Shown one piece after another: positions 46,334 to 55,198 of a stretch of 64,000 bases of DNA. Numbering within the stretch: position 1 is the first letter of the stretch; the number at the start of each line of letters is the position of its first letter. This stretch comes from Nocardioides marinus (GTDB lineage Bacteria > Actinomycetota > Actinomycetes > Propionibacteriales > Nocardioidaceae), in the NCBI RefSeq assembly GCF_013408145.1, contig NZ_JACBZI010000001.1, positions 2,122,001 to 2,186,000 of the forward strand. The letters run 5' to 3'. A model generated the notes under the pieces. The model saw only the letters and a list, made by a program, of their open reading frames with translations, was not told the DNA's origin and searched no databases. The translations under genes and the position numbers were made by a program.

Positions 46334-48058
46334 CTATCCGGACAAATTCCGACGAAACCGTTGCCGAGCGCAACGGACGCCGCCCACGACCGAGACCAGC
46401 AGGACGCCGAGGTGGAGGGTCCAGGCGAGGCCCATGGCGAGGTACCAGGGGCGCGGGGGGACGGTCTCGTCGACCGCAGCCAGTCGCACCACGCGCAGCA
46501 CGTCGTCGTCGTGCAGCACGGCACCGGCGATGTCGGGGGCCGGCCCGGGAGCGGTCAGGTCCGTGGCCACGGCACCGACGCCCAGGGCACCGAGCGCCGC
46601 CGCCCGCGCCTGCGGTGTGGGGCTCTCCAGGGCCGCGCGGACCCGGCGTACCCGTGGGTCCTCCCCCGCGATCACCACGTCGTCGACGACCAGCTCGTCG
46701 GAGGCGACGGGCACCGGGACCAGCACCCGCCCCAGCGGGTCGAGGACCTTGCGCCCGTCGTTCCACCCCGGTTGCCGATAGCTCGACAGGGGCAGGACCA
46801 GCACGTCGCCGGGCGCGTCGCCCAGAGCGCTGCGCGCGGCGGCGTACGCCGCGGGGTAGTCGACTGCGCCCAGGCGGCCACCGGCACCCCAGGCCCCGTC
46901 GGGCAGGACCGTGACCGGCCAGACCACCAGGACCACCGCCAGGGAGACCCGGGCGGCCAGGGGCCAGCGGGCGCCGGACCAGTCCCAGGCAGCGTCGACG
47001 GCCACGGCGACCAGGGCCACCAGCAGCGGGACGCACAGGACCAGCAGGCGGGAACCGTCACGCAGCACTCCCCCACCCGGTACGACGGCGGCGAGCACGC
47101 CGAAGGGGCCGGGAGCCAGCCACGTGAGGATCGCCAGCACCCACCCGACGGCCCACAGCAGCACCAGCGGGGTCCACGGCACCGCCGGCTCCGTGCCTCT
47201 GCGCCGGACCACGGCGATGCCCAGCACGAGCAGCGCTGCCAGGACGACCAGGGCGACCAGGGTCGCCGGGCCGGTCCTGCTGACAGGCACCACCTCGGCG
47301 TTCCAGACCCCGCCGAGGGTCAGCGCAGCCAACGGACCGGGGAGGGGCCCCTCGTCAGAGAGCGCGAACAGGCGGGCAGCCGCGGGGTCGGTGACGGCGT
47401 CGCGCACGTGCAGCAGCCCGGAGACCAGCCAGGGCGCCTGGGCCGCACCGGCCAGCAGCAGCCCGCGACCCCAGGGGCGCCGGCCCCCGGGACCGACCAG
47501 CAGCACGACCAGCAGCGCCAGGGACGTCGCGAGCCCGGCGCTGACGCTCAGGCTGCCCATGAGGACCGCGAGCAGCAGCCACCACGGGGCACGCCCGGTG
47601 GCGCGCCAGCGCAGGGCACCCAGGAGGACCCAGGGCAGCGCGGCGTACCCGACGAGGACCGGCCAGTGACCGAGCACGAGCCGCTCGACGACGTACGGGT
47701 TCCACTGCCACAGCGTCACCGCAGCCAGCCGGGCGACCAGCCCGACACGGGGCAGGAGCCGGTCGATACCCGCGGTGCCCCCGAGCAGGACACCCACGAG
47801 CACCAGCTTCTGCAGCAGTATCCCCGGCACGAGCTCGTCGAGCACCGCCACCCACGCATCGCTCGGCACGGCCCGAGGAAGCCCGCTGCCCAGCCCGAGC
47901 ACGTCGGCGCGCACGGCCAGGTCGCGGACCCAGACCATGTCGTAGGACAGGACGTAGCCCGGAGCCAGGGCCGGCCCCAGGAGCAGCAGCGCCAGGACGA
48001 GTGACCAGACGGCGACCACGACACGCTGCCAGGCCGCACGCGGATCCGGGGTCACCAC
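46334..48058 (-). CDS. Large polytopic membrane protein (GT-C-like, Rv0226c-type)
   Basis: A 574-residue protein with about 12 hydrophobic segments over residues 15-400, an extracytoplasmic part with KVLDPLGRVLVPVPVASDEL, and a final membrane segment (YLAMGLAWTLHLGVLLVSVVGGV). The first outer loop SYDMVWVRDLAVRAD holds two Asp residues, as in GT-C enzymes, and NPYVVERLVLGHWPVLVGY is a conserved-looking block. The envelope context suggests a glycosyltransferase. The start is uncertain: GTG 48058 (followed by a second GTG at 48055) is used; GTG 48139 would add 27 polar residues. It is divergent from the flippase gene. Confidence 0.7.
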   Translation of the reverse strand: MVTPDPRAAWQRVVVAVWSLVLALLLLGPALAPGYVLSYDMVWVRDLAVRADVLGLGSGLPRAVPSDAWVAVLDELVPGILLQKLVLVGVLLGGTAGIDRLLPRVGLVARLAAVTLWQWNPYVVERLVLGHWPVLVGYAALPWVLLGALRWRATGRAPWWLLLAVLMGSLSVSAGLATSLALLVVLLVGPGGRRPWGRGLLLAGAAQAPWLVSGLLHVRDAVTDPAAARLFALSDEGPLPGPLAALTLGGVWNAEVVPVSRTGPATLVALVVLAALLVLGIAVVRRRGTEPAVPWTPLVLLWAVGWVLAILTWLAPGPFGVLAAVVPGGGVLRDGSRLLVLCVPLLVALVAVAVDAAWDWSGARWPLAARVSLAVVLVVWPVTVLPDGAWGAGGRLGAVDYPAAYAAARSALGDAPGDVLVLPLSSYRQPGWNDGRKVLDPLGRVLVPVPVASDELVVDDVVIAGEDPRVRRVRAALESPTPQARAAALGALGVGAVATDLTAPGPAPDIAGAVLHDDDVLRVVRLAAVDETVPPRPWYLAMGLAWTLHLGVLLVSVVGGVRCARQRFRRNLSG

Positions 48059-48152
48059 CGGAGGAGCAAAGCACGTCCGCCCGTCGCTCGCCTTTTCTCC
48101 GGCGTTGGCCGACACTTCCCCGGGCGGACAGGACCTCACCTAGTCTCACAGG

Positions 48153-49460
48153 GTGACGACCACGACTGAGCGGGCCTCGGGGGCCCCAGGCGGACCGGAG
48201 GGCGGTCGACGGCTGCCCGACCTGCGCACGCTGCTGCGCAGCAGCGCCGGAATCGCCGTGGCGATGGCGGTCATGAACGTCGCGACGTACGCGTTCCAGA
48301 TGATCTCCGCCCGGCTGCTCGGGCCCACGGAGTACGGCGCCGTCGCCTCGCTCATGGCGCTGCTCATGGTCGTCGCCGTCCTCCAGCTCGGGCTCCAGGC
48401 CACGGGTGCCCGCCGCATCTCGGCCGAGCCCGAGCACGTGGGCCAGATCGAGCGCATGGTCCTGCGCGTCACCTACCGCGCGGCCCTCGGGCTGGGCCTG
48501 CTGATGCTCGTGCTGGCGCCCGTGGTCCACCAGGTGCTGCGCCTGGACTCCGTCGTCCCGGCGGTCCTGCTGGCGGTCTCCGCGGTGCCGCTGACGATCA
48601 TGGGCGGCCAGGCCGGCGTGCTCCAGGGCGAGCGTCGGTGGTTCTCGCTGGCGGGCATCTACCTGGCGATGGGGCTGGGTCGGGTGGTGGTGGGCACGAT
48701 CTGCATCGTCGTCTCCCCCACCGAGTCCGCCGCCATGCTCGGCGTGATGATCGCGATGTTCGCCCCCGCGATCGTGGGGTGGCTGGCCCTGCGGCGCCCA
48801 GGCATGCACGTGCGCGACAGCGACCGGCACAGCGACCAGCACACCGCCCGCCGGGTGGTCACCGAGACCGGGAGCGCGTCACTGGCCCTGCTCGCCTTCT
48901 TCGTGCTCTCCAACCTCGACATCGTCGTGGCCCGCAACGTGCTCGACGACCACGACGCCGGCCTGTACGCCGCCGGGCTGATCCTCACCAAGGCGGTGCT
49001 GTTCCTGCCGCAGTTCGTCGTCGTCGTCGCGTTCCCCGCGATGTCCACCCCCGCGCAGCGGCGTCGGGCGCTGCTGCGCAGCCTCTTCGTCGTCGGGCTG
49101 CTCGGCGTGGGCTGCACCCTGGGCGCCTGGCTGCTCAGCGGGATCGCGATGGTCTTCGTCGGTGGCGCGGAGTACTCCGACGTGCAGTCGCGGCTGTGGG
49201 TCTTCGCCGTGCTCGGCACGCTGCTGGCGATGCTGCAGCTGCTGGTCTACTCGGTCCTTGCCCGGCGCGGGACCAAGACGACGTACCTGGTGTGGATGGC
49301 CGTCGTGGCGATGGTGGCCCTGGCCGGCACCGTCGATGAGCTCGGCACGCTCGTGGCCGTGGTGGTCTGCATCGACGCCGCGCTCTTCGCCGCCCTGCTC
49401 GGCATCAGCCTGTGGCGGCTCAAGGAGCCGGTGCCGGTCGAGGCGCAGCCGACCCCCTAG
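48153..49460 (+). CDS. Oligosaccharide flippase family (Wzx/MVF-like) membrane protein
   Basis: A 435-residue protein with 12 or more hydrophobic segments. The opening LLRSSAGIAVAMAVMNVATYAFQMISARLLGPTEYGAVASL is typical of polysaccharide_synt flippases. It probably moves a lipid-linked glycan from the inner to the outer leaflet, feeding the GT-C enzymes nearby. TAGTCT (48141-48146) ends 6 nt before the GTG, so the message is leaderless. The stop TAG and the polA stop share the palindrome CTAG (49457-49460). Confidence 0.82.
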   Translation: MTTTTERASGAPGGPEGGRRLPDLRTLLRSSAGIAVAMAVMNVATYAFQMISARLLGPTEYGAVASLMALLMVVAVLQLGLQATGARRISAEPEHVGQIERMVLRVTYRAALGLGLLMLVLAPVVHQVLRLDSVVPAVLLAVSAVPLTIMGGQAGVLQGERRWFSLAGIYLAMGLGRVVVGTICIVVSPTESAAMLGVMIAMFAPAIVGWLALRRPGMHVRDSDRHSDQHTARRVVTETGSASLALLAFFVLSNLDIVVARNVLDDHDAGLYAAGLILTKAVLFLPQFVVVVAFPAMSTPAQRRRALLRSLFVVGLLGVGCTLGAWLLSGIAMVFVGGAEYSDVQSRLWVFAVLGTLLAMLQLLVYSVLARRGTKTTYLVWMAVVAMVALAGTVDELGTLVAVVVCIDAALFAALLGISLWRLKEPVPVEAQPTP

Positions 49461-52156
49461 TGCGCGGCCTCGTGCCAGGAGTGACCGGTGCCGACGGAGA
49501 CGTCCAGCGGGACGAGCAGGTCGGCCGCGGCGCCCATGTGCTCGCGGACCAGCTGCTCGAGCTGCTCCCGCTCCCCCGCCGCGACCTCGAGGACGAGCTC
49601 GTCGTGGACCTGCAGCAGCATCCGTGAGCGTAGGCCGGCCGCGGCGATGCCCTCCTCCAGACGCAGCATGGCGACCTTGATCAGGTCGGCGGCCGAGCCC
49701 TGGATCGGGGCGTTGAGGGCCATCCGCTCGGCCATCTCGCGACGCTGGCGGTTGTCGCTGGTGAGGTCGGGCAAGTAGCGCCGACGGCCCCGCAGCGTCT
49801 CGGTGAAGCCGGTGCGGCGGGCCTCGTCGACGACGCCACCGAGGTAGTCGCGCACCCCGCCGAAGGTCTCGAAGTACTCATCCATCAGCCCGCGGGCCTC
49901 GCCCGGCTCGATGCCCAGCTGCTGCCCGAGGCCGAAGGCGGAGAGCCCGTAGGCCAGGCCGTAGTTCATCGCCTTGATCTTGGCCCGTTGCTCGGTGGAG
50001 ACCGCGTCGGCAGCGACGTCGAAGACCCGGGCGGCGGTGATGGAGTGGAAGTCCTGCCCCGAGCGGAACGCCTCGATCAGCAGCGCGTCCTCGGAGAGGT
50101 GAGCCATGATCCGCATCTCGATCTGGCTGTAGTCGGCCGTCATCAGCGACTCGTAGCCCTCGCCCACGACGAACGCCTCGCGGATGCGTCGGCCCTCCTC
50201 GGTGCGGATGGGGATGTTCTGCAGGTTGGGGTCGGTGCTGGACAGGCGACCGGTCGCCGCGATCGTCTGGTTGAACGTGGTGTGGATGCGCCCGTCGGGT
50301 GCCACGGTCTTGAGCAGCCCCTCGATGGTCTGCCGCAGCCGGATGACGTCGCGGTGACGCAGCAGGTGCAGCAGGAACGGGTGCTCGGTCTTGACGTAGA
50401 GCGCCTGCAGGGCGTCGGCGTCGGTGGTGTAGCCGGTCTTGGTGCGCTTGGTCTTCGGCATGTCGAGCTCGTCGAAGAGCACCACCTGCAGCTGCTTGGG
50501 CGAGCCGAGGTTGATCTCCTTGCCGATCACCGCGTAGGCCTCCTCGGCCGCGGCGCGCACCTCGGCGGAGAAGTGCTGCTCCAGGGACTCCAGGTGGTCG
50601 CTGTCGACGGCGATGCCCAGGGTCTCCATGCGAGCCAGCAGGTGCACCAGCGGCAGCTCGATCTGCGCCATCAGGGTCGTGCCGCCGTGCTCCTCGACAG
50701 CGGTGTCGAGCGCCTCGGCCAGGTCGAGGACCGCGCGGGCGTGCAGCATGGCCGTGTCGGCCGCTGCGCTGTCCCCCTCGTCGCCGAGGGTGTCGAGGCT
50801 GAGCTGGCCGTCGTCGGCCTCGCCCTGCTTCAGCTCGCGCTTGAGGTAGCGCAGGGTCAGGTCGGCGAGGTCGTAGGAGCGCTGGTCGGGGCGCACGAGG
50901 TACGCCGCGAGCGCGGTGTCGCTCTGCAGGCCGGCCAGCGGCCACCCCCGGGCCGCGAGCGCCAGCATCGGGCCCTTCGCGTCGTGGAGCACCTTGGGTC
51001 GCGCGGCGTCGGCCAGCCAGGCGGCCACGGCGGCGTCGTCGGCCGGGGTGACCTCGGCGGCGTCGAACCACGCCGCGGTGCCGTCGGCCGCGGCCACCGC
51101 CAGCGACCAGACCTCCCCGGTGCCCGCCCGCCAGCTGCCCTGCACGGCGACACCGGTCGCCGCGTCCCCAGACGCGTGCTCGGCGAGCCACGGCCCCACC
51201 TCGTCGGCGCCCAGGCGGGTGCCGGCGAGCTCGAAGCCGGAGTCGTCGAGGACGTCCTCGTCGGAGGTCAACGTCTCGAAGAGCCGGTCCCGCAGGACCC
51301 GGAACTCCAGGCCGTCGAACAACGTGTGCACGGCCTGGCGGTCCCACGGCCGCAGCGCGAGGTCCCGGGGGTGCAGCTCGAGCTCGAGGTCGCGCACCAG
51401 TGCGTTGAGCCGGCGGTTGCGCATGACGTCGCCGAGGTGCTCGCGCAGCGACTCGCCCTTCTTGCCGGTGATCTTGTCGGCGTGGTCGATCACCCCGTCG
51501 AGGTCGCCGTAGGTCTTCAGCCACTTCGCGGCGAACCCCTGACCGACCCCGGGGACCCCGGGCAGGTTGTCGGAGGTCTCCCCGACGATCGCGGCCAGCT
51601 CGGGGTACTGGTGCGGGGGCACGCCGTACTTGGTCTCCACGGCCTCCGGCGTCATCCGGGCCAGGTCCGAGACCCCCCGCATCGGGTAGAGCACGGTGGA
51701 GCGGTCGGTGACCAGCTGCAGGGAGTCGCGGTCACCGGTGAGGATCAGCACCTCCATGTCCGGCTCGGCCAGCGCCTGGGTCACCAGGGTGGCGATGATG
51801 TCGTCGGCCTCGAAGCCCTCCTTCTTCAAGAAGGGGATGTGCAGCGCATCGAGGACCTCCTCGATCAGCGGCAGCTGGCTGGAGAACTCACCGGGGGTCT
51901 TGTTCCGCTTGGCCTTGTACTCGGAGTACTCCTGCATCCGGAAGGTCTGCCGGGAGACGTCGAAGGCGACGGCCACGTGGGTCGGCTGCTCGTCGCGCAG
52001 CACGTTGATGAGCATCGAGGTGAAGCCGTAGACGGCGTTGGTGTGCTGGCCGGTGGTGGTGGAGAAGTTCTCCACCGGCAGCGCGAAGAACGCGCGGTAG
52101 GCCAGCGAGTGGCCGTCGAGCAGCAGGAGCCGGGGGCGGGCGTTCGTCTCGGGCAC
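49457..52156 (-). CDS. polA: DNA polymerase I
   Basis: An 899-residue family A polymerase. The N-terminal 5'-3' exonuclease domain (residues 1-290) has LLLLDGHSLAYRAFFAL, GFEADDIIATLV and LTGDRDSLQLV. The middle proofreading-like domain lacks the catalytic DxE of exo I, so it is probably inactive, as in other actinobacteria. The polymerase domain has motif A TADYSQIEMRIMAHLS, motif B RAKIKAMNYGLAYG and motif C LQVHDELVLEV. It fills repair gaps and replaces RNA primers. TAGTCT (52163-52168, minus strand) ends 6 nt before GTG 52156, so it is leaderless. The polA-liv-pdtaR-pyk order resembles the Streptomyces chromosome. Confidence 0.95.
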   Translation of the reverse strand: MPETNARPRLLLLDGHSLAYRAFFALPVENFSTTTGQHTNAVYGFTSMLINVLRDEQPTHVAVAFDVSRQTFRMQEYSEYKAKRNKTPGEFSSQLPLIEEVLDALHIPFLKKEGFEADDIIATLVTQALAEPDMEVLILTGDRDSLQLVTDRSTVLYPMRGVSDLARMTPEAVETKYGVPPHQYPELAAIVGETSDNLPGVPGVGQGFAAKWLKTYGDLDGVIDHADKITGKKGESLREHLGDVMRNRRLNALVRDLELELHPRDLALRPWDRQAVHTLFDGLEFRVLRDRLFETLTSDEDVLDDSGFELAGTRLGADEVGPWLAEHASGDAATGVAVQGSWRAGTGEVWSLAVAAADGTAAWFDAAEVTPADDAAVAAWLADAARPKVLHDAKGPMLALAARGWPLAGLQSDTALAAYLVRPDQRSYDLADLTLRYLKRELKQGEADDGQLSLDTLGDEGDSAAADTAMLHARAVLDLAEALDTAVEEHGGTTLMAQIELPLVHLLARMETLGIAVDSDHLESLEQHFSAEVRAAAEEAYAVIGKEINLGSPKQLQVVLFDELDMPKTKRTKTGYTTDADALQALYVKTEHPFLLHLLRHRDVIRLRQTIEGLLKTVAPDGRIHTTFNQTIAATGRLSSTDPNLQNIPIRTEEGRRIREAFVVGEGYESLMTADYSQIEMRIMAHLSEDALLIEAFRSGQDFHSITAARVFDVAADAVSTEQRAKIKAMNYGLAYGLSAFGLGQQLGIEPGEARGLMDEYFETFGGVRDYLGGVVDEARRTGFTETLRGRRRYLPDLTSDNRQRREMAERMALNAPIQGSAADLIKVAMLRLEEGIAAAGLRSRMLLQVHDELVLEVAAGEREQLEQLVREHMGAAADLLVPLDVSVGTGHSWHEAAH

Positions 52157-52267
52157 CCGACGAGACTATCCGTGACCACCGACAGGGTTGGAGTCGGCCG
52201 CAGAGGGGTAGTCCGCTCCCACCGGGCGCCTCGGGATGAGCGCCCCCTCGCCCTGAAGGGACCCCCC

Positions 52268-52936
52268 ATGCCACGTTCACTCCGACTCCTCGTCGCGGCC
52301 ACCGCCCTGGCGCTGAGCACCAGCGTCGCCAGCCCCGCGCTCTCGGCGGCACCGCACTCGGCGGCGGCCCCCGAGACCGCGGCGAAGGCGGGCAAGCCCT
52401 GCAACGCCAAGGGCTTCAAGAGCAAGGTCAAGGACGTCAAGGGAAGCCCCTACGTCGCTCTCACGCGCCTCACCGAGCGCACCTGGCCGGGCAAGCACGT
52501 GATCAAGAAGCAGACGACGTTCTCCTCCAGCAAGAGCAACAACTTCAGCGCCAAGGGCGAGTACAAGGCCACTGCCTCGGTCAAGGCCAGCGGGTTGTTC
52601 AAGAAGGTGGTGAGCGTCTACGGCGAGGCCAACGCGGCGACCTACCTGACGACCAAGCTGGGCAGCACCAGCAAGGAGTCCTACGACATCACCGTCTACA
52701 AGAAGCAGGTCATCCCCAAGGCCACCTCGGTGGTGATCTACGCCGGCCGCCTGGCGGCCAAGGGCACGGCCAAGTACAGCTACTGCAGCGCGCTGGAGGG
52801 CAGCGGCGAGGGGTACGTCAAGTGGGGGAAGATGAGGTGGAACTCCTACGGGCCCCGCGGCACCGGCGCCCAGCGTTGCGACCTCGAGGCCCAGGCGAAG
52901 ATCGCGGCGGCGGCGAAGTCCGCGATGTGCGTGTGA
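52268..52936 (+). CDS. Secreted four-cysteine protein of unknown function
   Basis: A 222-residue exported protein: signal peptide (LRLLVAATALALSTSVASPALSA, probable cut near residue 27), then a lysine- and serine-rich beta domain. Four cysteines (45, 173, 204, 221) could form two disulfides, the last one residue before the C-terminus. The repeated-strand look (FSSSKSNNFSAKGEYKATAS, VSVYGEANAATYLTTKLG) suggests a beta-sandwich or pore-type fold, but I cannot name a family. GAAGGGA lies before the ATG. It is divergent from polA and stands alone, closed by a hairpin. Confidence 0.7.
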   Translation: MPRSLRLLVAATALALSTSVASPALSAAPHSAAAPETAAKAGKPCNAKGFKSKVKDVKGSPYVALTRLTERTWPGKHVIKKQTTFSSSKSNNFSAKGEYKATASVKASGLFKKVVSVYGEANAATYLTTKLGSTSKESYDITVYKKQVIPKATSVVIYAGRLAAKGTAKYSYCSALEGSGEGYVKWGKMRWNSYGPRGTGAQRCDLEAQAKIAAAAKSAMCV

Positions 52937-52969
52937 GCCGTCGATGACGTCGCACCACTGAGGGACGCA

Positions 52970-53015
52970 GGGCGTCGCGCCGGGCTCGGGCAGTCACGGG
53001 CCGGGCGCGACGCCC
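52970..53015 (+). terminator. 12-bp stem with long loop
   Basis: GGGCGTCGCGCC pairs with GGCGCGACGCCC (52970-52981 with 53004-53015) around a 22-nt loop, shortly after the secreted-protein stop and before the next -10 hexamer (53030). Confidence 0.55.
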
Positions 53016-53042
53016 GAGCCGGGGTGACCTAGGTTTCCTGGC

Positions 53043-53498
53043 ATGAGCAGCGACCTCCCACGCCCCGACCACGACCTCGCCTCCGTCGAGAAGTACCTCG
53101 CCGCGATGCCCCAGGGCATGGGCGGACTCAACGAGAAGATGGGCGTGGAGCTGGTCGAGATCTCCCCCGAGCGGATCGTCGCGACGATGCCCGTCGAGGG
53201 CAACACCCAGCCCTACGGTCTGCTGCACGGCGGGGCCTCGGTCGTCCTCGCGGAGTCCCTCGGCTCGATCGGGGCGGCCCTGCACGGTTTCCCCGACAAG
53301 GTGGCCGTCGGCGTGGACATCAACGCCACGCACCACCGCTCGGCCACCTCGGGCCTGGTCACCGGCGTCGCCACCCCCGCCCACCTGGGGCGCACCAGCG
53401 CCACGTGGGAGGTCGTCATCACCGACGAACGCGGCAAGCGCGTGTGCACCTGCCGACTGACCTGCGCGCTGGTGCCGAAGGAGAAGGTCGGGCTGTAG
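53043..53498 (+). CDS. PaaI-family hotdog thioesterase
   Basis: A 151-residue single hotdog domain. The helix signature LLHGGASVVLAESLGS is the PaaI/YbgC-like active-site segment (HGG, then E), and AVGVDINATHHRSATSGLVTGVA is the central strand pair. These enzymes hydrolyse acyl-CoA or aroyl-CoA thioesters; related ones act in menaquinone synthesis (DHNA-CoA), but the substrate is not decided here. TAGGTT (53030-53035) ends 7 nt before the ATG, so it is leaderless. It converges on the GNAT gene with a 7-bp gap. Confidence 0.85.
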   Translation: MSSDLPRPDHDLASVEKYLAAMPQGMGGLNEKMGVELVEISPERIVATMPVEGNTQPYGLLHGGASVVLAESLGSIGAALHGFPDKVAVGVDINATHHRSATSGLVTGVATPAHLGRTSATWEVVITDERGKRVCTCRLTCALVPKEKVGL

Positions 53499-53505
53499 CG
53501 CCCGC

Positions 53506-54081
53506 TCAGACCTGCTGCTCGGCCTGCTGGCGGCGAAGCGTGCGCCGCGCGGCGAGCAGCTGGGCGCGCGCCCGGTCCCGGTGCCGGTCCGCCGGCGGTC
53601 GCTGGGCCTCGGCCTTCGCACGCACGAGCTGGGTGGGCGCCACCCGGAGCACGGCGTGCGGTCCCAGCCCGAGCCGGGCCATGAACCGGTTGGCGTCCCG
53701 CGAGCCCGCGGCCGCCCCGGTCGCCACGTGCGCGATGCCGAGCTCCTCGGCGTACGCCGCAGCCGACTCGACCAACAAGCGCCCGACCCCGAGGCGGCGG
53801 AACTCCGGCAGCACGTGCGGGGAGACCGCCTGGACCACGGGCTCGAGGTTGAGCGGGGTCAACGTGGTCACCTTCAGCAGCACCGCACCGGCGGGGGCAC
53901 CGTCGACCTCCGCGACCAGGAGCCGCTGCTCCGCGGAGACCAGCGAGTCCTTGACGACCAGCTCGACGTCGGCGACCTGCTCCTGGCGATCGCCGCGGCG
54001 CAGCGCGTCGGACCACAGCAACGCGAGGAAGAGGGCGTCCTCCACCCGGGCCGGACGGAGCACGACGGTGTGACGGCTCAC
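53506..54081 (-). CDS. GNAT family N-acetyltransferase
   Basis: A 191-residue protein: TVVLRPARVEDALFLALLW at the start, the acetyl-CoA loop VLPEFRRLGVGRLLVESAAAYA (R-x-x-G-x-G), then HVATGAAAGSRDANRFMARLG. After the acetyltransferase fold comes a 40-residue basic tail (KAEAQRPPADRHRDRARAQL and on), probably disordered or nucleic-acid-binding. GTG 54081 has AGG six nt upstream. Substrate unknown. Confidence 0.8.
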   Translation of the reverse strand: MSRHTVVLRPARVEDALFLALLWSDALRRGDRQEQVADVELVVKDSLVSAEQRLLVAEVDGAPAGAVLLKVTTLTPLNLEPVVQAVSPHVLPEFRRLGVGRLLVESAAAYAEELGIAHVATGAAAGSRDANRFMARLGLGPHAVLRVAPTQLVRAKAEAQRPPADRHRDRARAQLLAARRTLRRQQAEQQV

Positions 54082-54185
54082 GATGCACCTGCCTGGGGTC
54101 GCGTCGGGGGGTTGGCCCGCAAAGATTACGCTCGGCACGGCCGTCGGCAACACTGGGCCAGACCTCTCTTTACCTTGCGCGCCTC

Positions 54186-54962
54186 GTGGCCGCCCGTCCG
54201 CCTCGGAGGCTCGCCCTGATCACCGGCACCGGCACCCTGGTCAACATCGTCACCGTGCTCCTCGGGTGCACGCTCGGGGTGCTGCTCGGCAACCGGCTGC
54301 CGGTGCGCACCAGGGACCTGGTCACCGACGGCCTCGGCCTGGTCACCCTGCTGATCGCGGCCACCTCCGCGACGGCGGTCCTCTCCCCCGACCTCGCCGC
54401 CGAGGTGGGGAGCTCGGCCCCGATGCTGATCGTGCTGGGCGCCGTGCTGGTCGGCGGGATCACCGGCTCCCTGCTCGGCCTGGAGTCCGGCGTCGAGCGG
54501 CTCGGCGGGTGGCTGCAGGCCCGCCTGGTCGGCAGCAGCGGGTCGGCGGACCGCGCCCGGTTCGTCGAGGGCTTCGTGGTCGCCTCGCTCGTCTTCTGCA
54601 CCGGCCCCCTCACGATCCTGGGCGCCCTCAACGACGGGCTCGGCAACGGTGCCGACCAGCTGCTGCTGAAGTCGGCGCTCGACGGCTTCGCCGCCATCGC
54701 CTTCGCGGCCGCCTTCGGCTGGGGGGTCGCGGCGAGCGTGGTCACCGTGCTGACGGTCCAGGGCTCGCTCACGGTGCTGGGTGCCGTCCTCGGCGACGTC
54801 CTGCCCGAGGCCCACCTGGCCGCGGTGACCGCCACGGGTGGGGTCCTGCTGGTGGGCGTGGCGCTGAGGCTGCTGCGGGTCCGCGAGATCGCCGTGGCCG
54901 ACCTCCTGCCGGCCCTGCTGGTCGCCCCGGCACTCGTCTCGATCGTGGCCGCCCTGCGCTGA
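54186..54962 (+). CDS. DUF554 membrane protein
   Basis: A 258-residue membrane protein of the DUF554 family (YdfK/YqgA-like), about seven hydrophobic segments. The opening GTGTLVNIVTVLLGCTLGVLLG and the block FVVASLVFCTGPLTILGALNDG are family signatures. Possible transporter or channel; function unknown. The GTG at 54186 is used. TACCTT (54171-54176) lies 9 nt upstream, slightly far for a leaderless start. Single gene. Confidence 0.82.
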   Translation: MAARPPRRLALITGTGTLVNIVTVLLGCTLGVLLGNRLPVRTRDLVTDGLGLVTLLIAATSATAVLSPDLAAEVGSSAPMLIVLGAVLVGGITGSLLGLESGVERLGGWLQARLVGSSGSADRARFVEGFVVASLVFCTGPLTILGALNDGLGNGADQLLLKSALDGFAAIAFAAAFGWGVAASVVTVLTVQGSLTVLGAVLGDVLPEAHLAAVTATGGVLLVGVALRLLRVREIAVADLLPALLVAPALVSIVAALR

Positions 54963-55072
54963 GCGGGCCCGCCCACCGCGCCCGCCACCGCACCTCTCGC
55001 CGGGCTGCTCACCCGGCTCGGGAACCTCCCGACATCACCCCGGGAGGTATCGCAGCGCTCCGCATCCGAATT

Positions 55073-55088
55073 GTTACGTTTCGGGCAC
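55073..55088 (+). promoter_or_regulatory. Possible GlnR-type box upstream of the liv binding-protein gene
   Basis: GTTAC-N6-GGCAC fits the first half of the GlnR pattern (gTnAc-N6-GaAAc) well and the second half partly; AC-N9-AC spacing is also met. It lies about 60 bp before a -10-like TATGGT (55135-55140), a usual activator position. Weak evidence. Confidence 0.25.
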
Positions 55089-55198
55089 ATCCACGCCTCG
55101 GTCCGACAAGGGCCCCCGCAGGGTGCCGCACTTCACTATGGTGCCCCCAATGCCCGCTTTCCGGGCAGGGAGACAGAAGCGACAGATCCGGAGACCCC

